A DNA stretch of 64,000 nucleotides from contig NZ_JBGFGL010000085.1 of the NCBI RefSeq assembly GCF_041224425.1, positions 248,001-312,000 of the forward strand, written 5' to 3'. The DNA is from Psychroserpens sp041224425. Lineage in GTDB: Bacteria > Bacteroidota > Bacteroidia > Flavobacteriales > Flavobacteriaceae. The notes beneath the pieces are model-generated. The model was given only the letters and a program-made list of their open reading frames with translations, was not told the DNA's origin and made no database searches. Positions 46,219-56,261 of this stretch are shown here, one piece after another. Every line of letters begins with the position of its first letter. The stretch's first letter is position 1. The position numbers were made by a program, and so were the translations under genes.

Positions 46219-48099
46219 ATGAAACAGCTTAGAATTGCCATATCAATACTTATGTTCATCTGTTTCTTTGGATGTAAAGATGAAGTGCAAAACGTTCAAG
46301 AACCTATTAAACGAAATGCAGAAATGAAGAAAAAAGCAGTAGTATATCAAGTCTTTACACGTTTGTTTGGTAACACCAATACAACCAATAAACCTTGGGG
46401 AACTATTGAAGAAAATGGTATAGGAAAGTTTAATGATTTTACCGATAAGGCCTTATCTGAAATCAAAAATTTAGGTGTGACTCATATTTGGTATACTGGT
46501 GTTCCACATCACGATGTCATTACAGATTATACGCAATATGGAATCTCAAATGATGATCCCGATGTGGTCAAAGGACGAGCAGGTTCACCTTATGCGGTCA
46601 AGGATTATTATAATGTCAATCCAGATTTAGCAGTGAATGTCGATAAACGATTGGAGGAATTTGAAGCTTTAATCGAACGTTCGCATAGTGCAGGTTTAAA
46701 AGTCATAATCGATATTGTGCCTAATCATGTCGCCCGAAATTACAAGAGTTTAACCAATCCTGAAGGAACTACCGATTTTGGTGCTGAAGATGACACGTCG
46801 CTTACTTATGCTGTCAACAATAACTTTTATTACAATCCAGGAGAAGCATTTAAGGTGCCAGAATGGCGACATGGTTACCAGCCTTTAGGAGGAGAAAACC
46901 ATCCTATGGCTGATGGTGAATTTGATGAAAATCCAGCGAAATGGACAGGCAACGGTTCTCGTGCTTCACAGCCTGATATGAACGATTGGTACGAAACGGT
47001 TAAAGTCAATTATGGGATTTCTCCTGACGGAAAAAAGGATTTTGCTAAATTACCTGATACATATGAAAATGAATCCTGCACTTCCCACTATGAGTTTTGG
47101 AAAGATAAAACCGTTCCGAGCTCATGGATAAAGTTTAAGGATATTGCTTTGTATTGGCTTGAAAAGGGTGTGGATGGATTCCGTTATGATATGGCTGAAA
47201 TGGTTCCTGTCGAGTTTTGGAGTTATATGAATTCCCATATCAAAATGAAAAATCCTGAGGCTTTTCTCTTGGCTGAGGTTTACAATCCCAGTTTATATCG
47301 CGATTACATCAAGAAAGGTAAAATGGATTACCTCTATGACAAAGTACAACTCTATGATACCCTAAAACATGTGATGCAAGGTCACGGAAAGACCGATAAT
47401 CTACCTCCAATTTTTGAAGAGCTTTCAGATATTGAACATCACATGCTCCACTTTTTGGAAAATCATGACGAACAACGTATTGCCAGTCCAGATTTTGCTG
47501 GTGATGCTCTTAAAGGTAAACCAGCCATGGTGGTTTCTGCAACAGCTACTACGAGTCCGACGATGGTATATTTCGGACAGGAATTTGGTGAGCCAGGAGC
47601 TGAAGATCTAGGCTATGGTGATCCAACACGCACCTCTATTTTTGATTATGGTTCGGTACCGAGTCTAGTTCGCTGGGTCAATGACAAAAAGTTTGATGGC
47701 GGACAATCAACTAAAGCAGAATTGGAACTTCGCGATTTCTACAAACGTTTGTTGAACTTTACTATTAACAGTTCTGCTTTAATGGGTGAGTACCAAGATA
47801 TTCACCTTTTTAATCAACAACACACAGAATGGTACAATGACAAAGTGTTGTCTTTTGTGCGTTGGTCGGAAGAAGAGCAATTGATTATAGTTTCAAATTT
47901 TGATACTGAAGGCACTTTCGGATTTGAACTACAGTTGCCAGAAGAGGTGGTTTCTAAGCTACAATTGAAAGATGGCAGTTATGATGTTGAAGACCAATTG
48001 TATCATAATTATTCCTCAAAACTAAAAGTTGCGGATGGAAAAGCTCAAATGCGTATCGATATAAAACCATTAGAATCATTCATACTTAAAATAAAGTAA
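46219..48099 (+). CDS. GH13 alpha-amylase family lipoprotein (a)
   Basis: 626 residues. The lipoprotein signal is CFFGCKDEV; K-D-E directly after the cysteine fits the lipoprotein surface-export motif K-(D/E)2 known in flavobacteria. The GH13 barrel has nucleophile D324 (DGFRYDMAE), acid/base E353 (LLAEVYN) and D417 (LENHDEQR). An insert of about 100 residues lies in the B-domain region (NNNFYYNPGEAFKVPEWRHGY). A C-terminal beta domain runs from about 540. It acts on maltodextrin outside the cytoplasm. Exact product pattern is not readable from sequence. Neighbour genes lie 5 and 2 bases away. Confidence 0.92.
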   Translation: MKQLRIAISILMFICFFGCKDEVQNVQEPIKRNAEMKKKAVVYQVFTRLFGNTNTTNKPWGTIEENGIGKFNDFTDKALSEIKNLGVTHIWYTGVPHHDVITDYTQYGISNDDPDVVKGRAGSPYAVKDYYNVNPDLAVNVDKRLEEFEALIERSHSAGLKVIIDIVPNHVARNYKSLTNPEGTTDFGAEDDTSLTYAVNNNFYYNPGEAFKVPEWRHGYQPLGGENHPMADGEFDENPAKWTGNGSRASQPDMNDWYETVKVNYGISPDGKKDFAKLPDTYENESCTSHYEFWKDKTVPSSWIKFKDIALYWLEKGVDGFRYDMAEMVPVEFWSYMNSHIKMKNPEAFLLAEVYNPSLYRDYIKKGKMDYLYDKVQLYDTLKHVMQGHGKTDNLPPIFEELSDIEHHMLHFLENHDEQRIASPDFAGDALKGKPAMVVSATATTSPTMVYFGQEFGEPGAEDLGYGDPTRTSIFDYGSVPSLVRWVNDKKFDGGQSTKAELELRDFYKRLLNFTINSSALMGEYQDIHLFNQQHTEWYNDKVLSFVRWSEEEQLIIVSNFDTEGTFGFELQLPEEVVSKLQLKDGSYDVEDQLYHNYSSKLKVADGKAQMRIDIKPLESFILKIK

Positions 48100-48101
48100 T
48101 C

Positions 48102-49523
48102 ATGAAAAAAAGTATCCTCACCATTTTTATCATAACGGCATTTTTTAGTTGTAAAGACAATAAAAATAAAGATGAAATTAAAGAGATTCCTGAAGAAGCC
48201 ATGGTCTTTTCACCTATTTCAACTAGTGATATGGAAAACGCTATCATTTATGAAGCTAATATTCGTCAATATTCACCAGAAGGAACTTTTCAGGAATTCA
48301 CTAAAGACATACCTCAATTAAAAACATTGGGTGTTAAAATAATTTGGTTGATGCCTGTTTTTCCTATTTCAGAAACAAAACGAAAAGCAACAGGTGGAAC
48401 AGATAGTAAGTTTGCTTCTGATTTCCCCGAAGAAGAACAAGCAAAATATTTAGGAAGTTATTATGCCGTGTCCGATTTCACAAAGATAAATCCAGAGTTT
48501 GGAACCATTGAAGACTTTAGGGCTTTGGTACGAACAGCTCATGATAATGGTATCTATGTTATTCTAGATTGGGTGCCAAATCATACAGGTTGGGATCATG
48601 AATGGATTAAAAACCATCCAGAGTATTACACCCAAAATGAAGCTGGTGAAATTATTCATCCTGAAGGAACAGATTGGACAGATGTTGCCGATCTTAATTA
48701 TGACAATCAACATATGAGGAAAGAAATGATTGACGATATGCTGTATTGGATTACTCAAGAAGATGTTGATGGTTTTAGATGCGATGTTGCAGGTTCGGTA
48801 CCTATGAATTTTTGGGAGAAGGCGATTCCAACGTTAAGAAATAAGAAAGATATCTTCATGTTAGCAGAAGCATGGGAGCCAGAACTTCTCAAAGAAAATT
48901 TATTCGATATGGCTTATGGTTGGGAAGGTCACCACCTAATGAACGATATGGCAAAAGGCGAAAAGAACATAAAGGATTTTGATACCTACATTCAAAAAGT
49001 GTCTAAAGATTATGCCAGTGATGACATCCTAATGAACTTTATAACCAACCATGATGAAAACTCCTGGAATGGAACCATTAAGGAACGAATGTCTGATAAA
49101 AAAGACCTCTTTACAGCATTGTATTATACCATGCCTGGAATGCCTCTTATTTATAGCGGACAAGAATATGATCTAGACCACAGGCTGAAGTTTTTCGAAA
49201 AGGACTCCATTCCAAAATCAAAAGGCAATTATTTTGATTTATTAAGGAGATTGGGCGAGCTTAAAAATACAAATGATGCTTTAAATGGTGGAAAAAATGC
49301 AGCATCATTTAAACTCATAGAATCTAAAGAGCACATTTTAATGTTTAGTCGAAGTAAAAATGGAAATACCGTTTATTTCGTTGGAAATTTTTCAGATGAT
49401 GCCGATAATATTTCAATGCCTGAAGGTACCTTTAAAGATTTTATGTCGGAAGAAAAAATAGAGCTCAACGGAGATGCTTTCAAAATTGAGCCTTGGGAAT
49501 ACAAAATTTTAATACAGCAATAA
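48102..49523 (+). CDS. GH13 alpha-amylase family lipoprotein (b)
   Basis: 473 residues, the shortest of the GH13 set. The lipoprotein signal is TAFFSCKDNK. A compact barrel without N-terminal module follows: nucleophile D228 (DGFRCDVAG), acid/base E256 (MLAEAWE), D318 (TNHDENSW), then a short C-terminal beta domain of about 75 residues. The loop after strand 1 contains the text ATGGTDSKFASDFPEEEQ. It is a plausible alpha-glucosidase or small maltogenic amylase. It sits two bases after GH13 (a) and one base before GH13 (c), so it is tightly co-translated with them. Confidence 0.92.
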   Translation: MKKSILTIFIITAFFSCKDNKNKDEIKEIPEEAMVFSPISTSDMENAIIYEANIRQYSPEGTFQEFTKDIPQLKTLGVKIIWLMPVFPISETKRKATGGTDSKFASDFPEEEQAKYLGSYYAVSDFTKINPEFGTIEDFRALVRTAHDNGIYVILDWVPNHTGWDHEWIKNHPEYYTQNEAGEIIHPEGTDWTDVADLNYDNQHMRKEMIDDMLYWITQEDVDGFRCDVAGSVPMNFWEKAIPTLRNKKDIFMLAEAWEPELLKENLFDMAYGWEGHHLMNDMAKGEKNIKDFDTYIQKVSKDYASDDILMNFITNHDENSWNGTIKERMSDKKDLFTALYYTMPGMPLIYSGQEYDLDHRLKFFEKDSIPKSKGNYFDLLRRLGELKNTNDALNGGKNAASFKLIESKEHILMFSRSKNGNTVYFVGNFSDDADNISMPEGTFKDFMSEEKIELNGDAFKIEPWEYKILIQQ

Positions 49524-49524
49524 T

Positions 49525-51180
49525 ATGTATCGACACCTATTTGTGATTTTACTGGCAACTATGATGTTGAATTGTAAATCAAAGGACAATACTCAAAATA
49601 CAAAACAAGATACTCCTTTTGTTTGGGAAGGTGCTAACGTTTATTTTCTGTTGACCGACCGTTTCAATAATGGAGATACATCTAATGATGTCAATTTTGA
49701 TAGAACTAAGGAAACAGGAAAATTACGTGGCTTTGAAGGTGGTGATTTAAAAGGAGTTACTCAAAAGGTCAAAGAAGGTTATTTTACCGATTTAGGAATC
49801 AATGCCATTTGGATGACACCAGTTGTAGAACAAATTCATGGTGGAACAGATGAAGGTACAGGTGTTACCTATGGATTTCATGGCTATTGGACAAAAGATT
49901 GGACACGTATTGATCCCAACTATGGAACAAAAGAGGATTTACATGAACTTGTACAAGAGGCTCATAAAAGAGGTATTCGTATTCTTTTGGACGCAGTTAT
50001 TAATCATACTGGACCTGTAACCGATAAAGATCCTGTGTGGCCTGAAGAATGGGTTCGAACCGATAAACAGTGTAGCTATGACAATTATGAAAATACAGTA
50101 AGTTGTACATTGGTTGCTAATTTACCAGATATTAGAACTGAAAGCAATGAGGATGTAGATTTGCCACCACAATTGGTTGAAAAATGGAAAGCAGAAGGTA
50201 GATATGAGCAAGAAGTTGCAGAATTGGATGCATTTTTTGAACGTACGGGTCATCCAAGAGCACCGCGTTTTTACATCATGAAATGGCTAACCGACTATAT
50301 TACTGAATTTGGAGTTGACGGTTACAGATGTGATACTGTAAAACATACTGAACCTTACGTTTGGGAGGAGTTTAAGAAAGAATGTAATTATGCTTTTGAA
50401 TCTTACAAAAAAGACAATGCTGATAAAATTTTAGACGACAACGATTTTTATCTTGTTGGTGAAGTTTATAATTACGGGATAAGTGGTGGAAAAATGTTTG
50501 ATTATGGTGATAAAAAAGTGAATTATTATGATAACATGTTTACGGCACAAATCAACTTCGAATTTAAATGGAATGCGAAAGACAACAATTATCAAAACTT
50601 ATTTAGTAGGTATTCTGGAATTTTAAACAATGAATTGAAAGATTTTGGAGTGCTAAACTATTTGAGTTCCCATGATGATGGAAGTCCTTTTGACGCCAAA
50701 CGAGTCAAACCTTATGAATCCGCTAATAAACTCCTATTGTCTCCTGGAACATCTCAAGTGTATTATGGGGATGAATCGGCTCGGTCTTTGGTTGTTGAAG
50801 GCACAAATGGAGATGCTACCTTACGTTCGTTTATGAATTGGAGCGCCATCAAAAATGATGCTAAGACGAAGTCTGTTTTAGAGCATTGGCAAAAATTGGG
50901 TAACTTTAGAGAACAGCATCCTGCGATAGGTGCAGGTGTGCACACATTGTTATCAGCAAAACCATATTATTTTTCTAGAACCTATAGTAAAGGAGATTTT
51001 GTAGACCAAGTCGTTATTGGTTTAGATGTAAACAAGGGAACTAAAACCCTTGATGTGTCAAAAGTATTTAAAAACGAAACACTATTGCATGATGCCTATT
51101 CTGGAAAATCAGCAGTTGTAGAGAATGGCAAGGTGTCATTTGATACTGAGTTTAATATGTTATTATTAGAAAAAAGATAA
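49525..51180 (+). CDS. GH13 alpha-amylase family lipoprotein (c), MalS-like
   Basis: 551 residues. The lipoprotein-type signal has cysteine in MMLNCKSKD. The barrel is of the periplasmic MalS/cyclomaltodextrinase type: VYFLLTDRFNNGD, GGDLKGV, the long disulfide-candidate insert around residues 185-240 (CSYDNYENTVSC), nucleophile D270 (DGYRCDTVKH), acid/base E313 (LVGEVYN) and D384 (SSHDDGSPF). The paired cysteines in the insert agree with an exported location. It hydrolyses maltodextrins. It begins one base after GH13 (b) and ends two bases before GH97. Confidence 0.92.
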   Translation: MYRHLFVILLATMMLNCKSKDNTQNTKQDTPFVWEGANVYFLLTDRFNNGDTSNDVNFDRTKETGKLRGFEGGDLKGVTQKVKEGYFTDLGINAIWMTPVVEQIHGGTDEGTGVTYGFHGYWTKDWTRIDPNYGTKEDLHELVQEAHKRGIRILLDAVINHTGPVTDKDPVWPEEWVRTDKQCSYDNYENTVSCTLVANLPDIRTESNEDVDLPPQLVEKWKAEGRYEQEVAELDAFFERTGHPRAPRFYIMKWLTDYITEFGVDGYRCDTVKHTEPYVWEEFKKECNYAFESYKKDNADKILDDNDFYLVGEVYNYGISGGKMFDYGDKKVNYYDNMFTAQINFEFKWNAKDNNYQNLFSRYSGILNNELKDFGVLNYLSSHDDGSPFDAKRVKPYESANKLLLSPGTSQVYYGDESARSLVVEGTNGDATLRSFMNWSAIKNDAKTKSVLEHWQKLGNFREQHPAIGAGVHTLLSAKPYYFSRTYSKGDFVDQVVIGLDVNKGTKTLDVSKVFKNETLLHDAYSGKSAVVENGKVSFDTEFNMLLLEKR

Positions 51181-51182
51181 GT

Positions 51183-53303
51183 ATGAAATTTAAATACATA
51201 TTACTGCTCTTAAGTATAGCAATCTGTTCTTGCTCAAAAGAAGAAGCTCAAATTCTTCAGGTGACGTCACCAAACTCTGAAGTTGTTATAAACTTCAATG
51301 TGAGTAGAAGCGGGAAACCATTTTATACGGTTAATTTCAAAAATAAAGTAGTAGTTGATACCTCCTATTTAGGATTTGATTTCAAGGATGTTGAGGATTT
51401 TAGTGAAAACTTCAACATAAAAAACACCTCTACAAGAAGTTTTAATGAAACGTGGCAAATGCCTTGGGGAGAACAGCTGGATGTTGTCAATAATTATAAT
51501 GAACTAAAGATAGAACTTGAGGAAAATAAAGACTCTCCACGTTTAATGAATCTCGTTTTTAAAGTGTATGACGATGGAATAGGTTTCAGATATGAATTCC
51601 CTGAACAAGACCACTTTAAAGGAGAAGTTTTTATCAATGATGAACATACAGAATTCAATCTTAATGAAGATTACAAAACTTTTTGGATTCCTGGCGATTG
51701 GGATATATATGAACACCTTTATAACACCACGAAACTATCTAAAATTGATGCTAAAAAATATGAAAACCATAAAGACTTAGCACAAACCGATATTCCTGAA
51801 AATGCTGTCAATACGCCTGTGACTATGGTCGGCAGTAATGGTTTGCACTTAAGTTTTCATGAAGCAGCTTTGGTAGATTATTCAGGAATGACTTTAATGG
51901 TTGATACCGATAATCTAGACTTAAAAAGTAATTTGGTTGGATCTAGAAATACAGATTATAAAGTCAAAAATACAGTGCCGTTTCATACGCCTTGGAGAAC
52001 CATTCAAATTACGGATAATGCGCCTGATTTAATTGAATCTAATTTGATTGTGAATCTTAATGAGCCAAACAAATTGGGAGACGTATCATGGTTTACACCT
52101 ATGAAATACACAGGTGTTTGGTGGGAAATGCATTTAGGAAAATCCTCATGGGATTATGGGATGACACAAAACATGAATACATGGACCGATACTGGAGGAG
52201 CACATGGTAAACATGGTGCCACTACTGAAAATGTGAAACGATTTATTGATTTTTCTTCAAAAAATAGTATTGGAGGTGTACTGGTCGAAGGCTGGAATAT
52301 AGGTTGGGAACATTGGATCGGTTTTGAAGATCGTGAAGGTGTTTTTGATTTTGTGACACCTTATCCAGATTATGATTTAAATGAGGTCGTTCGCTATGGA
52401 AAGGAAAAAGGGGTGCAAATTATTATGCATCATGAAACTTCTGCAGCAACTGAAACCTATACGAAGCAACAAGATACCGCCTTTGCTCTTATGAAGAGTT
52501 TAGGTATCCATTCAGTCAAAACAGGATATGTTGGGAAAATCTTACCTAAAGGCGAATTCCATCATGGTCAGTATATGGTGAACCACTACAATAGCACTGT
52601 TGAAAAGGCAGCAACGTATGAAGTAGCCATAAACGCTCATGAACCAATCAAGGCTACGGGATTAAGACGAACTTATCCAAATACAATTTCAAGAGAGGGA
52701 TTACGTGGACAAGAATTTAATGCATGGGCAAGTGATGGAGGAAATCCTCCTGAACATCTTCCTATTGTAGCTTTTACAAGAATGCTGGCTGGACCAATTG
52801 ACTTTACACCAGGAATTTTTAATATAAAATTTGACGAGTACAAAAAGAATAATCAGGTCAATACGACATTGGCACAACAACTGGCACTTTACGTCGTAAT
52901 TTATAGTCCGATTCAAATGGCAGCAGATTTAGTAGAACATTACGAGGCTAATCCAGAGCCACTTCAATTCATAAAAGAAGTAGGTGTAGATTGGCAAACT
53001 ACTAAAGTTCTAAATGGGGAAGTTGGTGATTATGTGACTATTGCACGAAAAGAGCGTCAAACAGATAATTGGTTTTTAGGAACAATTACCGATGAGAATG
53101 CGAGAAACATTACCATAGATTTTGACTTTTTAGATGATAATCAAGAATATGAGGCTACAATCTATAAAGATGGTGATGAAGCTCATTGGGATAAAAACCC
53201 GTTGGATATTAAAATCGAAAAGATGACAATTAATAAAAGCTCCAAACTAACACTTGAACTTGCCGAAGGAGGAGGTGCTGCGATAAGTTTAATTAAAATG
53301 TAG
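51183..53303 (+). CDS. susB: GH97 alpha-glucosidase, SusB-like lipoprotein
   Basis: 706 residues. The signal cysteine is in AICSCSKEEA (S-K-E-E after cysteine fits the K-(D/E)2 surface-export motif). An N-terminal beta-super-sandwich (about 25-275) precedes the barrel with GVLVEGWNIGWE, IIMHHETSAATE, NAHEPIKATGLRRTYPN and REGLRGQEFNAWA. The glutamates in HHET and AHEP correspond, as I recall, to the general-base pair of inverting Bacteroides SusB, which retaining GH97 members lack. The predicted reaction is exo-hydrolysis of alpha-glucosides with inversion. It is the last large enzyme of the operon. Confidence 0.94.
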   Translation: MKFKYILLLLSIAICSCSKEEAQILQVTSPNSEVVINFNVSRSGKPFYTVNFKNKVVVDTSYLGFDFKDVEDFSENFNIKNTSTRSFNETWQMPWGEQLDVVNNYNELKIELEENKDSPRLMNLVFKVYDDGIGFRYEFPEQDHFKGEVFINDEHTEFNLNEDYKTFWIPGDWDIYEHLYNTTKLSKIDAKKYENHKDLAQTDIPENAVNTPVTMVGSNGLHLSFHEAALVDYSGMTLMVDTDNLDLKSNLVGSRNTDYKVKNTVPFHTPWRTIQITDNAPDLIESNLIVNLNEPNKLGDVSWFTPMKYTGVWWEMHLGKSSWDYGMTQNMNTWTDTGGAHGKHGATTENVKRFIDFSSKNSIGGVLVEGWNIGWEHWIGFEDREGVFDFVTPYPDYDLNEVVRYGKEKGVQIIMHHETSAATETYTKQQDTAFALMKSLGIHSVKTGYVGKILPKGEFHHGQYMVNHYNSTVEKAATYEVAINAHEPIKATGLRRTYPNTISREGLRGQEFNAWASDGGNPPEHLPIVAFTRMLAGPIDFTPGIFNIKFDEYKKNNQVNTTLAQQLALYVVIYSPIQMAADLVEHYEANPEPLQFIKEVGVDWQTTKVLNGEVGDYVTIARKERQTDNWFLGTITDENARNITIDFDFLDDNQEYEATIYKDGDEAHWDKNPLDIKIEKMTINKSSKLTLELAEGGGAAISLIKM

Positions 53304-53307
53304 GATT

Positions 53308-53769
53308 ATGAAACAGTTTTTTTATGTTGTTGCTTTTATGTGTACAACAATGCTATACGCTCAAGTAGGTATTGGCACAAATACACCTTTGAGTACGTTG
53401 GACTTGAATGGAAACTTATCGGTTAAACATGTTGCACTTACTGGTGCTGCAGCGCCAACACTTATTGATGATGGTGTATATATTTCGTTGATTCCAACTG
53501 CAAATGATCAAGAGTTTCAACTACCTGACCCGAGATCTTATCCTGGTAGAGTGTATATTATTAGAAATGTCCAAGATACCATTAATGCCGATGTAACAAT
53601 TGATCCCACAGCACTTGCCGCTGGTGTTTTATTTTTTGCTGGAGATAGTAGCACAGGTTATGCTGGACCCGTTGATATGGATACTGCCATTGGTGGAGGA
53701 AACCGAACAAAAACCCTTATTTTTATAAGTGATGGCTCTAATTGGACCTATGGTATTTTAGGGTTTTAG
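53308..53769 (+). CDS. Small exported protein of the 'GIGT-NTP-LD-NG' type
   Basis: 153 residues. The signal peptide ends MLYAQ. The mature start VGIGTNTPLSTLDLNGNLSV is a recurrent beginning of exported Bacteroidota proteins related to phage-tail or adhesin stalks. The remainder is beta-rich with no cysteines and no enzyme motif, ending FISDGSNWTYGILGF. It follows the GH97 gene by only four bases, so it belongs to the glucan operon transcript, which is unusual for this family. A role as a surface or adhesion component, or a passenger, is possible; I cannot assign a function. Confidence 0.75.
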   Translation: MKQFFYVVAFMCTTMLYAQVGIGTNTPLSTLDLNGNLSVKHVALTGAAAPTLIDDGVYISLIPTANDQEFQLPDPRSYPGRVYIIRNVQDTINADVTIDPTALAAGVLFFAGDSSTGYAGPVDMDTAIGGGNRTKTLIFISDGSNWTYGILGF

Positions 53770-53875
53770 TTGTCTTCAATTTTACTCATTCCTATTCAAC
53801 CTTTGTAACATTTTTTACGTAAGTAAGTCTAAGTATTACCGACTTAACTTTTAATTCGTAAATTTATATGTTCAT

Positions 53876-53880
53876 AGGAG
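53876..53880 (+). promoter_or_regulatory. Shine-Dalgarno-like AGGAG deciding the GAF-gene start
   Basis: AGGAG lies five bases before the ATG at 53886, in a clade where such sequences are usually weak. It argues for that ATG over the in-frame ATG at 53868, which has no such site. Confidence 0.4.
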
Positions 53881-53885
53881 AAAGC

Positions 53886-56261
53886 ATGAATGACTTAAAT
53901 GACAACTTAGAGTCACCACTGAAGCTATTGGTTAGCTTTAGTAAGCTTCTGGACCATTATGAAAAACTTATTAAAAGTGATAATGAGTTTTTGGCTGCCA
54001 AAGCAAAACGAATTCTTAAAACAGCTGAGGCCTACCCGGTTTTAAGAGAAGGATTCAGTAACGTCTCTACATTGAAAGAACGCGAGAAGGAAATTGAGAT
54101 CATCCTCCAAGATTCCTTTAGTCCTGTCTTAACTAATAATGAAATTAAAACGGCTTCGGTTCCGTTTCACAATCTTATTTTCAACTCTTCAGAACGTTTC
54201 AAAAATATCATTAACGAAGCTGGTAAAGATTTTGAATTGACAATCAAAAACATGCCTGATGAACATAGGTATATTATAGCTTGTACTATTATTCTCAAAT
54301 TCTGCTATGGCTTCAGCTTAAATTTCAGACGACCATTTTATTACGAAATACCTGATAAAAATGGTATTATGCAATACTATAAGATTTTGTATAATGCTGA
54401 TTTTACTGAAATTATTCCAACCGAAAATGCTCCTAAGATCACCCAAGACGATGTAGATTTATTACTGGATAATTTTGATAATATTGAGTTGTGGAAGGAA
54501 AAATTTCCAAGAAATAGTTACATCTTCAAAGGCTTTGTGATTTCCAATATTTTTAATGTCACTGATGACCAAGCGATTTCCAACATTAAAGCGGCCTTAA
54601 TTGCTGAAGATAAAAGGCAGAGTAAAGGGTTTATGAGTGATTTTCAAGATATTTTCACTTCATTATTAGGCTTAAACGATGTTAAGGTAGGGTTCTCAAT
54701 TTACAATGCTCGTGAAGATCGTTTTGAACGTGTTTATGGTGTTGATATGAATAGCTTTCTTCTTGATCATGAGGAATCGGAAAACTGCTGTACAGCACTT
54801 TGTAAAGCATCCTATAAAAGACTATTGAAAGAAAAAACGTTTTACTCTATTTCTGATGTAGACAAATTTTATGAGCAGTCTAAAGGAGAGATGCCCCAAA
54901 TAAAAAAATTCAAGGATCAAAATATTAAAAGTGCCATTTTAGCACCTATAGCCAACGAAGATGGTTTGATGGGTGTTCTAGAATTGGTTTCTGAGATTCC
55001 AAAAGCATTAAATAGTATTGTTGCCAATAAGCTCAATGATGTAATGCCATTTATAATCTCTGCGGTGGAACGCTCTAAAAATGATGAGGCAAATCGTATT
55101 GAAGCGATCATACAACAGGAATGTACCTCTATACATCCAAGCGTTCATTGGCGCTTTGAAAAGGAAGCAAGAAAGTTCATAAAAGATCAACTTAATGGTA
55201 AAGAGCCAAACTTTAACAAGATAGCTTTTGAAGATGTGTATCCGTTGTATGGACAAATCGATATCAAAAAATCTTCCCAAGCTAGAAATTTAGCGACTCA
55301 AAAAGATTTGAATATTCAGCTTAATAGTATAAAATCTATTGTTGAGGAGGCTTTGAAAATAGAAAACTTGCCCGTTTATGAACAATATCTTTATCAAATA
55401 AATACTTATATTAAAGACTTGGAATCCAATTTCCAAGTAGATAGTGAGCAGGTGATATCCTCTTTTATTAAAGAAGAGATTGATCCGTTACTTGATCACT
55501 TGACTAAGACCAACAAGCTCACCGATCAAGTGCAATCGTATGTTGATATGATTGATCAAAAATCAGAATTATTATATGATCATAGAAAGCAATATGATGA
55601 GACAATTGCATTGATCAATAAGGAAATGGCTTCGCTTTTAGATAAAAAACAAATTGAAGCGCAAGCGATGTATCCTCACTATTTTGAGCGTTTTAAGACT
55701 GATGGTGTTGAGCACAATATGTACATTGGAGAATCCATTACTAAGGAAGAAAGTTTTAATCCGGTTTATCTTTATAATCTTAGACTTTGGCAATTACAGG
55801 TGATGTGCGATATGGAAAATGCATTCTACTTGATGCAGTCCCAATTTCCAATGAAACTAGACGTGGCATCAATGATTTTGGTTTTTAATCAACCGTTGTC
55901 GATTAGCTTTAGAATGGATGAAAAACAATTTGACGTTGATGGAACGTACAATGCCAGATATGAAATAGTCAAGAAACGAGTAGATAAAGCGTTCATTAAG
56001 GGAACTAACGAGCGCATTACCCAAAAAGGGAAAATCACCATTGTGTATTCAAATAAAAATGATGAAACAGAATACCTTAGGTATGTTAGCTTCCTTCAAG
56101 CAAAAAAACAACTTCATGATGATGTTGAAATCTTAGAATTGGAAGACTTACAAGCAGTTACAGGACTGAAAGCTATTCGTGTAAGTGTATTGTATCACAA
56201 GAAAAGCAACGATAAAAATTTCTATACTTACGAAGATTTAATAAAAGAACTCGAATCATAA
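53886..56261 (+). CDS. Large GAF-domain-containing cytosolic protein
   Basis: 791 residues from the ATG at 53886 (797 if the ATG at 53868 is used). There are no signal or membrane helices. A helical N-terminal region (1-240) precedes a GAF-like segment at about 245-390 (FQDIFTSLLGLNDVKVGFSIYN, IKSAILAPIANEDGLMGVLELVS). Then comes a long helical/coiled-coil middle (400-610) and a C-terminal alpha/beta part. No histidine kinase, GGDEF or helix-turn-helix domain is present, so any signal output is unclear. I recall similar uncharacterised GAF proteins in flavobacteria. Its 3' end overlaps the convergent HD-PycTM gene by 34 bases. Confidence 0.8.
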   Translation: MNDLNDNLESPLKLLVSFSKLLDHYEKLIKSDNEFLAAKAKRILKTAEAYPVLREGFSNVSTLKEREKEIEIILQDSFSPVLTNNEIKTASVPFHNLIFNSSERFKNIINEAGKDFELTIKNMPDEHRYIIACTIILKFCYGFSLNFRRPFYYEIPDKNGIMQYYKILYNADFTEIIPTENAPKITQDDVDLLLDNFDNIELWKEKFPRNSYIFKGFVISNIFNVTDDQAISNIKAALIAEDKRQSKGFMSDFQDIFTSLLGLNDVKVGFSIYNAREDRFERVYGVDMNSFLLDHEESENCCTALCKASYKRLLKEKTFYSISDVDKFYEQSKGEMPQIKKFKDQNIKSAILAPIANEDGLMGVLELVSEIPKALNSIVANKLNDVMPFIISAVERSKNDEANRIEAIIQQECTSIHPSVHWRFEKEARKFIKDQLNGKEPNFNKIAFEDVYPLYGQIDIKKSSQARNLATQKDLNIQLNSIKSIVEEALKIENLPVYEQYLYQINTYIKDLESNFQVDSEQVISSFIKEEIDPLLDHLTKTNKLTDQVQSYVDMIDQKSELLYDHRKQYDETIALINKEMASLLDKKQIEAQAMYPHYFERFKTDGVEHNMYIGESITKEESFNPVYLYNLRLWQLQVMCDMENAFYLMQSQFPMKLDVASMILVFNQPLSISFRMDEKQFDVDGTYNARYEIVKKRVDKAFIKGTNERITQKGKITIVYSNKNDETEYLRYVSFLQAKKQLHDDVEILELEDLQAVTGLKAIRVSVLYHKKSNDKNFYTYEDLIKELES

